This document shows positions 1-5,317 of a DNA stretch of 5,317 nt, piece after piece. Numbering within the stretch: the first letter of the stretch is position 1; each line of letters begins with the position of its first letter. This stretch comes from Chitinophagaceae bacterium (GTDB lineage Bacteria; Bacteroidota; Bacteroidia; Chitinophagales; Chitinophagaceae). A model generated the notes under the pieces. That model was not told the DNA's origin. It was given only the letters and a program-made list of their open reading frames with translations, and ran no database searches. Position numbers and translations under genes: made by a program. The stretch is from NCBI GenBank assembly GCA_013205585.1, contig JABMML010000065.1:1-5317 (forward strand), written 5' to 3'.

Positions 1-409
1 AAATGATAGTGATCAAATCACAATCATCGTAAAAGATAGATCCATCTTACCCGAAGGCTATCAGTGGGAGGAAAAAGGGCGTGAATTTAGTTACAAGGGT
101 ATGTTTTACGACATTGTTTCCATTGAAAAAACAAAGGAAGGCTGGATCATTAAAGCTGCATCGGATGAAGCCGAAGCAGCCATTGTAGCCAATCAACATA
201 AACTGAATCATTTAAATAAAGAAGCGGAATCGAAATCCAGTTCTTCTAAGATCAAATTGAGCCTTAGCCTTGCTCTGTATGAATGTCCTTCATTCAACAA
301 GCAAAGTTTAATCAACTATACTTTACTAAAAAAGAAATATTCATCTTATGCTACATCTATTTTAAGTAGCTATTCAACAGATATCTCGCACCCGCCAGAG
401 GCTGTCTAA
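1..409 (+). CDS. Hypothetical protein, 3' end only (gene starts before the window)
   Basis: The reading frame is open from base 2 to the TAA at 407-409 and gives 135 visible residues. The ATG at 101 is an internal methionine rather than the start, because the codons before it read as a good protein (QITIIVKDRSILPEGYQWEE) with no stop. The visible part is soluble in character: a beta-rich stretch with charged and aromatic residues (EFSYKGMFYDIVSIEKTKEG), a mixed helical Ala/Glu/Lys segment, a Ser/Lys-rich middle, and a C-terminal tail ending HPPEAV. I do not recognise a named domain. It resembles in general pattern the short uncharacterised Bacteroidota proteins, usually with an N-terminal membrane anchor, that sit beside TonB-dependent receptor genes and contain an 'EFxYKGxxYDIV' stretch; that resemblance is from memory and not verified. 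The receptor gene begins 69 bp downstream on the same strand, so co-transcription is likely. The function is unknown. Confidence 0.8.
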   Translation, partial: NDSDQITIIVKDRSILPEGYQWEEKGREFSYKGMFYDIVSIEKTKEGWIIKAASDEAEAAIVANQHKLNHLNKEAESKSSSSKIKLSLSLALYECPSFNKQSLINYTLLKKKYSSYATSILSSYSTDISHPPEAV

Positions 410-478
410 TTTATAAGACAAACTCAAATAATTTATTTTTTATTTGATAGACGATTCATTTTCATTTTAAAATTAAGC

Positions 479-2701
479 ATGCGTTTACTATTAAGCGTAC
501 TGTTATTTTTTGGTATGAGTTTGGAACTTCTGGCACAATCTGATACTACAAGCAAGCAATTGCAAGATGTAGTCATTTACGCGAATAAGTTTCCAACACT
601 CTCAAAAAATATAGTACAAAGGGTGGTTGCCTTAACTGATAAATTATTATTAGAACAACAAGCTAATACGGCAGATATCTTAACAGCTTCTGGTCAGGTA
701 TTTGTGCAAAAAAGTCAATCAGGGGGTGGAAGCCCTGTGGTGAGAGGCTTTGAGGCGAGCAGGGTATTGTTAATGGTGGATGGTGTGCGTATGAATAGCG
801 CCATTTTTAGAGCTGGTCATTTACAAAATATTGTGACTGTTGACAATATGATATTGGATCGTGTTGAAATAATTTATGGCCCAAGTTCTACTTTATATGG
901 TAGCGATGCACTGGGTGGGGTGGTGAATTTATTTACCAAGCAGCCACAATTGAATATTTCAAATCTTAATATAAAAAAAGCGCCTTGGAAAGCAAATGGT
1001 AATCTGGTTTATAGATATGGCAATGGGCAAAATGAAAATCGCCAACATGTTGATATTAATATTGCCAATAACAAATGGGCATATCTAAGCTCATTTACCA
1101 ATAGCAGTTTTGGAGACATGCGTCAAGGGAATAAAAGACTGGCCGCTTACCCAGACTTTGGTAAAAGACTTTTTTATGTAGCAAGAGAAAACAATAATGA
1201 TGTCGTAAAAGACAATAGTGCATCTGTAAATATTCAAAAATTAAGCGGATACAATCAAACCGATTTATTGCAAAAACTATTATATAAGCCTAATGAAAAC
1301 ACTACACATTTATTCAATGTGCAAATTTCTAACTCTTCGAATATTAATAGGTATGATCGTTTAACAGAAACGAGTAAGGGATTGCCTGTGTATTCAGTGT
1401 GGTATTATGGCCCGCAGGTAAGAAATATGATTGGGTATAAATTAACTAAATCACAATTGAATGGTTATTTTCAAAAATTAACTACGAATGTCAATTACCA
1501 GCACCTTGAAGAAAGCAGAATGAGTAGAAGATTTAATTCCAATGATAAAGATTACAGATTTGAAGCAGTGGATATCTTTGGTTTGAATATGGATTTATTA
1601 CACCAGGGTAAGTCTAGTGAATTAAATATTGGGGTAGAGTCTTATTATAATAATGTGGGCTCTACTGCGTATAGTAATAATATTGCTACAAATGTTAGAA
1701 GTGCTATTGCCACTAGGTATAGTGATGGACCTACCAATATGGCCAATTATGCATTGTATGCACAACACACTCAATTTTTGAAAGGTAATTGGGTATTGAA
1801 TACTGGTTTGCGTTTGAACAATGTGCAATTGAATGCTAATTTCAAAGACACTGCACTTATGCATTTTCCATTCACAGATGCCAATCAAGATAATACTGCC
1901 ATCACGGGGAATATTGGCATGGCCTACAATGGAGAAGATGGATTAAGACTTTCATTTGGTGCAAGCAGTGGATTTAGAGCTCCCAATGTAGATGACTTAA
2001 CCAAAGTATTTGATACTAGAACGGGTTATGTAGTAGTGCCTAATAAAGATTTAAAACCCGAATACACTTACAATACCGAATTGAATGTATCTAAAACAAC
2101 TTCGACTTATAGCATTGGTGCTTCCTTATTTTATACTTGGTTTAAAAATGCATTGGTGGTAGACAAGTTCAAATGGAATAATGCAAGTTCTATTCTATAT
2201 CAAGGTGTCATGAGTGATGTGTATGCCACTCAAAATAAAGCCAAGGCTATTATCTATGGTTTTAATGTAAATGGATCTGCTAATTTAACACCTAATACAA
2301 TTTTAGCTGCTAGCTATACTTATACTAAAGGAAACTATACTAATCAAAAGCTTATTGGCTTGAATACAGAATTACCGCTGGACCATATCCCTCCAAGCTA
2401 TGGCAGACTGGGATTGAAGCATGATATAAAAAAATTCTCTGCCGAAATGTTTACCGTATTTAATGGCTGGAAGCGCATAGAGGATTATAATTTTAATGGA
2501 GAAGACAATGAAATTTATGCAACTAAAGAAGGTATGCCAGCTTGGCAAATTTGGAATATCAACACCAGTTTTCAGCCAAATAAAAAAATAAATTTCAGTT
2601 TTCAAATTGAAAATATAGCAGACCTTAATTATAGATACTTCGCAAGTGGTATTTCTGCTCTAGGTAGAAATTATATTTTAAGTTGTAGAGTTTCTTTTTA
2701 G
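479..2701 (+). CDS. TonB-dependent outer-membrane receptor, haemoglobin/haem-receptor-like
   Basis: This is a complete 740-residue outer-membrane active transporter that would import a large or scarce ligand using energy passed on by TonB-ExbBD. Residues 1-20 form a Sec signal peptide (hydrophobic core, then LLAQ|S). A TonB-box-like QDVVIYA lies at 29-35. The plug covers roughly 40-154 and contains GGGSPVVRGFEASRVLLMVD (82-101), RAGHLQN (111-117) and YGPSSTLYGSDALGGVVN (133-150). The barrel follows, with SGFRAPNVDDL and VPNKDLKPEY near 495-530, and ends in an aromatic-terminated last strand (GRNYILSCRVSF). There is no N-terminal carboxypeptidase-like domain and no SusD partner, which argues against a polysaccharide system. 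The GGGSPVVRGFEA and RAGHLQN motifs are typical of the haemoglobin/transferrin/lactoferrin receptor family, but the Bacteroidota members of that family have uncertain ligands; haem, an iron chelate or copper are all possible. The ATG at 479 is chosen because the signal peptide begins right there; no clear Shine-Dalgarno is visible. The stop overlaps the convergent marC-family stop. Confidence 0.93.
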   Translation: MRLLLSVLLFFGMSLELLAQSDTTSKQLQDVVIYANKFPTLSKNIVQRVVALTDKLLLEQQANTADILTASGQVFVQKSQSGGGSPVVRGFEASRVLLMVDGVRMNSAIFRAGHLQNIVTVDNMILDRVEIIYGPSSTLYGSDALGGVVNLFTKQPQLNISNLNIKKAPWKANGNLVYRYGNGQNENRQHVDINIANNKWAYLSSFTNSSFGDMRQGNKRLAAYPDFGKRLFYVARENNNDVVKDNSASVNIQKLSGYNQTDLLQKLLYKPNENTTHLFNVQISNSSNINRYDRLTETSKGLPVYSVWYYGPQVRNMIGYKLTKSQLNGYFQKLTTNVNYQHLEESRMSRRFNSNDKDYRFEAVDIFGLNMDLLHQGKSSELNIGVESYYNNVGSTAYSNNIATNVRSAIATRYSDGPTNMANYALYAQHTQFLKGNWVLNTGLRLNNVQLNANFKDTALMHFPFTDANQDNTAITGNIGMAYNGEDGLRLSFGASSGFRAPNVDDLTKVFDTRTGYVVVPNKDLKPEYTYNTELNVSKTTSTYSIGASLFYTWFKNALVVDKFKWNNASSILYQGVMSDVYATQNKAKAIIYGFNVNGSANLTPNTILAASYTYTKGNYTNQKLIGLNTELPLDHIPPSYGRLGLKHDIKKFSAEMFTVFNGWKRIEDYNFNGEDNEIYATKEGMPAWQIWNINTSFQPNKKINFSFQIENIADLNYRYFASGISALGRNYILSCRVSF

Positions 2702-3276
2702 CGCATCAGTGCTCCTACATTGCTTGAGAATATTTTAACGGCAATGGCTAAAAGAATGACTCCAAAAAATTTACGAACTGCTAGTAAGCCTCCAGGCCCT
2801 AGTAATCGTTCTATAAAATTGAGCGATTTTAAAACAGCATATACAATTACTAAGTTTATAAGAATACCTAGTGCAATATAGAGTTCATCATAGTTGGCTT
2901 TTAAAGACATAATAGTGGTAAGCGTTCCACTACCTGCAATAATAGGAAAGGCAATAGGCACCACCGCGCCTGAATGTGCATTTTTATCGCCTTTAAAAAT
3001 TTCATGACCTAATACCATTTCAAGTCCTAATAGAAAAATGACAATAGAACCACCCACTGCAAAGGACTTTACATCTAATCCCAATAATTGTAAAAAAGGT
3101 TTTCCTATAAACAAAAACAATATCATAAGTGCCCCTGAAATAAGGGTTACTTTAAGCGATTTAATGGCCCCCGATTTTTCTTTCATGGCAATTAATAGTG
3201 GAATGGAGCCCACTATATCAATGACGGCAAACAAAGTAAAAATAACGGTCAGTAATTGGTCAAAATGAAATACCAT
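2698..3276 (-). CDS. MarC-family integral inner-membrane protein
   Basis: This is a complete 192-residue protein of the MarC/UPF0056 family, close to the usual 190-220 residues. It is a polytopic membrane protein of the inner membrane; I place about six segments near residues 6-27, 42-60, 71-90, 104-124, 132-150 and 166-186. The family signatures are visible: AVIDIVGSIPLL (17-28), which matches the usual D-P-I-G-N-x-P region in its Bacteroidota form, and VVPIAFPIIAGSGTLTT (105-121), which matches the 'PLAxPLLAGPGT' repeat; GPGG and the RKFFGVILLAIAV segment close the protein. The family was named for a supposed role in multiple antibiotic resistance that was later withdrawn, and its substrate is unknown, so no resistance function should be read into it. 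The ATG at 3276 gives a normal MarC N terminus. A strong hairpin ends one base before this ATG, leaving no free ribosome-binding site in any transcript coming from upstream. The 3' end overlaps the convergent receptor gene by 4 bp. Confidence 0.92.
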   Translation of the reverse strand: MVFHFDQLLTVIFTLFAVIDIVGSIPLLIAMKEKSGAIKSLKVTLISGALMILFLFIGKPFLQLLGLDVKSFAVGGSIVIFLLGLEMVLGHEIFKGDKNAHSGAVVPIAFPIIAGSGTLTTIMSLKANYDELYIALGILINLVIVYAVLKSLNFIERLLGPGGLLAVRKFFGVILLAIAVKIFSSNVGALMR

Positions 3277-3311
3277 AAAAAAAGCTTTGTATGAAGATAC
3301 AAAGCTTTTTT
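3277..3311. terminator. Bidirectional intrinsic terminator between the receptor remnant and marC
   Basis: A perfect 15-bp inverted repeat pairs 3278-3292 with 3297-3311 around a four-base loop GAAG. The core is GCTTTGTAT/ATACAAAGC, flanked by a run of seven A on the left and six T on the right, so a U tract follows the hairpin in either direction. On the minus strand it lies 31 bp past the stop of the dead receptor gene and would end the riboswitch transcript. On the + strand it would stop read-through from the receptor gene at 479-2701, after that transcript had crossed the whole of marC in antisense. It sits directly against the marC start codon (ATG at 3276-3274). Confidence 0.8.
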
Positions 3312-3342
3312 AACTATTTAGAGTCGAACTAATTACTAGCTA

Positions 3343-3925
3343 TTATTTTATCCTAAGACCTATCATCAACATTCGGCCTATGGCATTATATCCATTAATC
3401 TCATTAAATACCTTATTTCCTTGGTTCTGTCCATCTGCATACACAATAAAATGTTTATTGATGCTATATTGGATATGCGCATTCAACAAGGTATAGCTTT
3501 TTAAACTAACATCCTCTGCTGCACAACCACCCACATCGTAACGTTTACTAATATACCTAGCTGCAATACTTAAATTTAATTTTGCTATTTAATTTATAAG
3601 AAGGGCTAATGGTAAAAGTTTGGTTAGATCTATAGCGATTATGTTCATTCATTCTGCCACCTAGTTCTAATAACCATTTATTGGTACCATAAGATCCTGT
3701 ACTAAAATCTCCTGAGAAATTGGGAATAGATTTATTTTTAGTAATAATATTAATGACGCCCCCAATGGCATCTGAACCATACAGAGTACTTTAGGCGCCT
3801 TTTAAAATTTCAATACGTTCAATCGTATTCAAAGGCACTAAGTTTATATCAAATTCATTACTAATCATAGAAGGATCGCCCACGGGCATACCATCTCAAT
3901 ATCTTCCGGCCTTAATTTTTTACAA
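3343..3925 (-). pseudogene. Degenerate BtuB-like TonB-dependent receptor, heavily deleted
   Basis: Read on the minus strand from 3895, one frame gives DGMPVGDPSMISNEF, NTIERIEILKGA, a TAA stop at 3793-3791, then STLYGSDAIGGVINIITK, which is the end of a TonB-receptor plug. The stop sits where the family normally has Gln (KGAQSTLYGSDA), so it is most simply a CAA-to-TAA change. The frame goes on into barrel-like LLELGGRMNEHNRY and TFTISPSYKLN. A frameshift between 3588 and 3560 then moves the reading into the frame that gives NLSIAARYISKRYDVGG and the last strands, ending INGYNAIGRMLMIGLRIK with TAA at 3345-3343. Further stops lie just before the plug (TGA 3898-3896, TAA 3922-3920), and no start codon or signal peptide is found after the riboswitch. 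Only about 190 codons remain of a receptor normally near 600-700, so most of the barrel and about the first 100 residues are gone. The BtuB assignment rests on the C-terminal motif style and above all on the B12 riboswitch upstream. Confidence 0.87.
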
Positions 3926-3930
3926 TCCCT

Positions 3931-3947
3931 GCTTTTTACCCGAAAGC
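3931..3947 (-). promoter_or_regulatory. Expression-platform hairpin of the cobalamin riboswitch (P13-like)
   Basis: On the minus strand GCTTT (3947-3943) pairs with AAAGC (3935-3931) around the loop CGGGTAA. The CGGG of the loop (3942-3939) is complementary to CCCG at 4068-4065 in the aptamer. It lies 19 bases after the aptamer and just before AGGGATTGT, where a ribosome-binding site and start codon would be expected. In known cobalamin riboswitches a downstream L13 hairpin makes a kissing contact with loop L5 and hides the ribosome-binding site when ligand is bound. That this hairpin does the same is inferred from position and complementarity. Confidence 0.6.
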
Positions 3948-3966
3948 TGTTGATTTTTTTAAACTA

Positions 3967-4119
3967 GGCAGGTCTTCTGGCTTGTTCTTCTAGGATGCGT
4001 CCTTCCCAAATTGCTTCAGTGGACTTTTTGCATCAATTGCTTTGCAGCAACGAACTTACAGCTACGGGAATAGCCCCCGATTTTAACGGGGTTCCCTTTT
4101 AATTATTTGCATGAACCTA
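3967..4119 (-). promoter_or_regulatory. Cobalamin (vitamin B12) riboswitch aptamer
   Basis: Read on the minus strand, the elements of the cobalamin riboswitch appear in the right order and spacing. They are TAGGTTCATGC (4119-4109) as the 5' P1 side; AAAAGGGAA (4100-4092); a perfect CCCCG/CGGGG hairpin (4091-4087 with 4079-4075); the core GCTATTCCCGTAGCTGTAA (4074-4056), matching the usual GCTGTCCCCGCAACTGTAA; GTCCACTG (4024-4017) with GGGAAGGAC (4007-3999), closed by a GTCC/GGAC stem; and the B12 box AGCCAGAAGACCTGCC (3982-3967), one base from the usual AGCCAGGAGACCTGCC. The AGGT near the 5' end pairs with ACCT of the B12 box. The element binds a cobalamin in the nascent mRNA and turns down uptake or synthesis genes. 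Here it points straight into the decayed BtuB-like receptor 3' of it. All conserved blocks are present, so the aptamer may still fold. Confidence 0.93.
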
Positions 4120-4128
4120 ATTCTGAAT

Positions 4129-4136
4129 CAAGTTTA
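4129..4136 (-). promoter_or_regulatory. Possible -7 box for the riboswitch transcript
   Basis: The minus-strand octamer TAAACTTG fits the Bacteroidota -7 consensus TAnnTTTG with one mismatch and lies about ten bases before the first conserved riboswitch base. Transcription starting some seven bases downstream would begin almost exactly at the aptamer, as is common for these elements. No good TTTG box is visible about 19 bases further upstream, so the call is weak. Confidence 0.3.
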
Positions 4137-4172
4137 GTATTTATATATCCCTCACTATTTTTAATTACTAAC

Positions 4173-4198
4173 GGGCTGTTGATAACTAGCCCATTTTT
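4173..4198 (+). terminator. Small GC hairpin followed by a T run, upstream of the permease
   Basis: GGGCT (4173-4177) pairs with AGCCC (4188-4192). An inner GTT/AAC pairing (4178-4180 with 4184-4186) leaves a bulged T and a GAT loop. ATTTTT follows, as in an intrinsic terminator on the + strand. No + strand gene lies between 2701 and here that would need it, so it may be a guard against read-through, a remnant, or chance. It overlaps the possible -33 box of the permease promoter. Confidence 0.35.
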
Positions 4199-4208
4199 AT
4201 TATATTTA
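4178..4208 (+). promoter_or_regulatory. Possible Bacteroidota-type promoter for the permease
   Basis: GTTG at 4178-4181 (consensus TTTG, one mismatch) and TATATTTA at 4201-4208 (consensus TAnnTTTG, one mismatch) are separated by 19 bases, the preferred spacing of the Bacteroidota primary sigma factor. A start about 6-7 bases downstream would leave a leader of only about 12 bases before the ATG at 4226. The match is by eye in AT-rich DNA and so uncertain. Confidence 0.35.
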
Positions 4209-4225
4209 TAATTCATTGACTAGAT

Positions 4226-5317
4226 ATGAAGCAAAAGCAAGGCATTAATTTTTTTAGCCTTACCATGATTGTGGTGAGTTTGGTCATTGGTATGGGTATT
4301 TTTAAAACCCCTGCCACCATTGCAGCAAAATCGGGAACGCCCCTAATTTTTTTTAGTGCTTGGTTTATTGGAGGTGTAATTGCTTTATTTGGAGCACTCA
4401 CTTATGCAGAAATTGGACAAAGACTTCCAGTGATGGGTGGCTATTATAAAGTATTTGCGCACTGCTATCATCCGGGCGTTGGTTTTACTATTAACGTTTT
4501 AATTTTAATTAGTAATGCAGCTTCCTTAGCGGTAGTGGCTTTAATTGGCGCCGACTATGTAAGTGATTTATTATTTGGGAGGCCATCTGGTACTTTATTT
4601 AATATTATAGTGGCCTCTGCTTCTGTGGGGCTTTTTTATATTGTTAATTTACTAGGGTTAAAGACAAGTAGTCGCACGCAGAATATTTTAATGGTGGTAA
4701 AAATTTCTTTAATTGTACTTTTAATTTCTTCTTTATTCAAAGGTGTTACGGTTCCTCCACATGGAATTAATGAAGGGAAAATTTATACCTATGATGGAAC
4801 CAACGGCGCTTTACTCTTACTAGTAAGTTTAGTCTCTGTGTTTTTTACTTATGGAGGCTATCAACAAACGATCAATTTTGGATCGGAAGTAAAATCGGCC
4901 AAGACCATGCAAAGAGGCATTGTAGTAGGTATACTAGTAGTACTATTTCTATATTTAGCCATTAACTACACTTATATTAAAGTCATTGGATTTGATCAAA
5001 TGAAAAATGCCAATGCTATTGGTTCTTTATTATTTGAAGCCTGGTTTGGAAAATTTGGGGCCAAGGTTTTTGATTTTGCCATGGTCTTAAGTGTACTTGC
5101 CTATGTGAATGTAATATTAATGAGTAACCCTCGAGTGATGTTTGCAATGAGTGAGGATAAAGTTTTACCTGCTATATTTCAAAAGAAACATCCAAAAACA
5201 GATGCCTTAGTACCTGGCTTAACTGTATTTGCTATTACTACTATACTAGTTACATTTTTTGGTAAAGGAGTTGATGACGTACTTAGTTTTAGTATTTTTT
5301 TAGATTGTATGGGTATG
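4226..5317 (+). CDS. APC-superfamily amino-acid permease, 5' part (runs off the window)
   Basis: The frame from ATG 4226 is open for 364 codons to the last base of the window with no stop. It encodes a polytopic inner-membrane secondary transporter, most likely an amino-acid permease or exchanger of the APC superfamily. The visible family marks are VIGMGIF in the first membrane segment (20-26), the unwound GxGIF substrate-binding turn; ALTYAEIGQRLPVMGGYY (57-74), matching the 'YAELGxxxPxSGGxY' signature; FFTYGGYQQTINFGSEVK (206-223) in the sixth segment; and NPRVMFAMSEDKVLPAIF (301-318) followed by KKHPKTDALVP, matching the usual 'RxxxAMARDGxLPxxFxxxHPxxxTP'. Most family members have about 430-470 residues, so some 70-100 are missing at the C terminus. 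The start is supported by the short charged MKQKQG lead into the first helix; no strong Shine-Dalgarno is seen. The gene is divergent from the riboswitch unit. The substrate cannot be told from the sequence. Confidence 0.92.
   Translation, partial: MKQKQGINFFSLTMIVVSLVIGMGIFKTPATIAAKSGTPLIFFSAWFIGGVIALFGALTYAEIGQRLPVMGGYYKVFAHCYHPGVGFTINVLILISNAASLAVVALIGADYVSDLLFGRPSGTLFNIIVASASVGLFYIVNLLGLKTSSRTQNILMVVKISLIVLLISSLFKGVTVPPHGINEGKIYTYDGTNGALLLLVSLVSVFFTYGGYQQTINFGSEVKSAKTMQRGIVVGILVVLFLYLAINYTYIKVIGFDQMKNANAIGSLLFEAWFGKFGAKVFDFAMVLSVLAYVNVILMSNPRVMFAMSEDKVLPAIFQKKHPKTDALVPGLTVFAITTILVTFFGKGVDDVLSFSIFLDCMGM

Noticed and set aside
404..419. GTCT/AGAC repeat after the first gene as a terminator
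   Set aside because: Only four pairs with an eight-base AT loop and no adjacent T tract; too weak to call.
436..446. TTTATTTG upstream of the receptor as a -7 promoter box
   Set aside because: It lacks the TA of the consensus and has no TTTG box at the right distance, so it is not separable from AT-rich background.
1622..2605. Two open minus-strand frames (1622-1888 and 2372-2605) inside the receptor gene
   Set aside because: Both are shadows of a continuous receptor frame and give Ile/Cys/His-rich translations without features.
2699..2715. AGCGC/GTGCT short hairpin at the receptor-marC junction as a terminator
   Set aside because: The stem is five pairs with a G-U pair, and neither strand has a T tract after it; the T run lies before it on the + strand and gives A on the minus strand.
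3038..3268. Open + strand frame of 76 codons opposite marC
   Set aside because: It lies fully inside the well-supported marC gene on the other strand and has no recognisable protein character or start signal.
3343..3534. Reading this stretch as an independent 63-residue protein starting at a GTG
   Set aside because: The frame continues upstream as NLSIAARYISKRYDVGG with no initiation signal, and the sequence is plainly the last barrel strands of a TonB-dependent receptor.
3500..4225. A new mobile element or transferred island as the cause of the odd non-coding stretch
   Set aside because: No transposase, terminal repeats, integrase or attachment-like repeats are seen; the stretch is explained by the riboswitch and the decayed receptor.
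4213..4401. Open minus-strand frame of 62 codons over the permease start
   Set aside because: It is the complement of strongly recognisable APC permease codons.

Overview
The window is AT-rich DNA that reads like a chromosome of a member of the Bacteroidota, probably of the Chitinophagaceae/Sphingobacteriia type. The evidence is the mix of TonB-dependent receptors, the lack of strong Shine-Dalgarno sequences, an LLAQ-type signal peptide, a MarC protein of the 'FAVIDIVGSIP' type, and one site resembling the Bacteroidota TTTG-N19-TAnnTTTG promoter. The lineage is inferred from style and protein families, not from a marker gene.

Left part, + strand: the 3' end of a small uncharacterised protein gene (to 409) is followed after 69 bp by a complete TonB-dependent outer-membrane receptor (479-2701). 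Its plug resembles the haemoglobin/haem receptor family. The two probably form one transcription unit. The receptor converges on, and overlaps by 4 bp, a complete minus-strand marC-family inner-membrane protein gene (2698-3276).

Middle part, minus strand: a near-perfect 15-bp hairpin with A and T tracts on its two sides (3277-3311) sits directly against the marC start codon. It separates marC from the wreck of a second TonB-dependent receptor (about 3343-3925). The wreck keeps plug and last-strand motifs of a BtuB-like vitamin B12 receptor. It has lost its start and signal peptide and most of its barrel, and it carries in-frame stops and a frameshift. Immediately upstream of it (3967-4119, minus strand) is a well-preserved cobalamin riboswitch, followed by a small hairpin (3931-3947) whose CGGG loop can pair with the CCCG of the aptamer. 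The control element thus looks intact while the gene it controlled is dead. This is the most interesting point of the window.

Right part, + strand: a divergent amino-acid permease of the APC superfamily starts at 4226 and runs off the window at 5317 with no stop. The 4120-4225 intergenic region should hold the promoters for both directions. I see a fair Bacteroidota-type promoter for the permease, a weak -7-like box for the riboswitch transcript, and a small GC hairpin with a T run.

I found no tRNA, rRNA, CRISPR, insertion sequence or integrase, and no new defence or biosynthetic system. The window is ordinary envelope-transport DNA with an informative case of gene decay in it.
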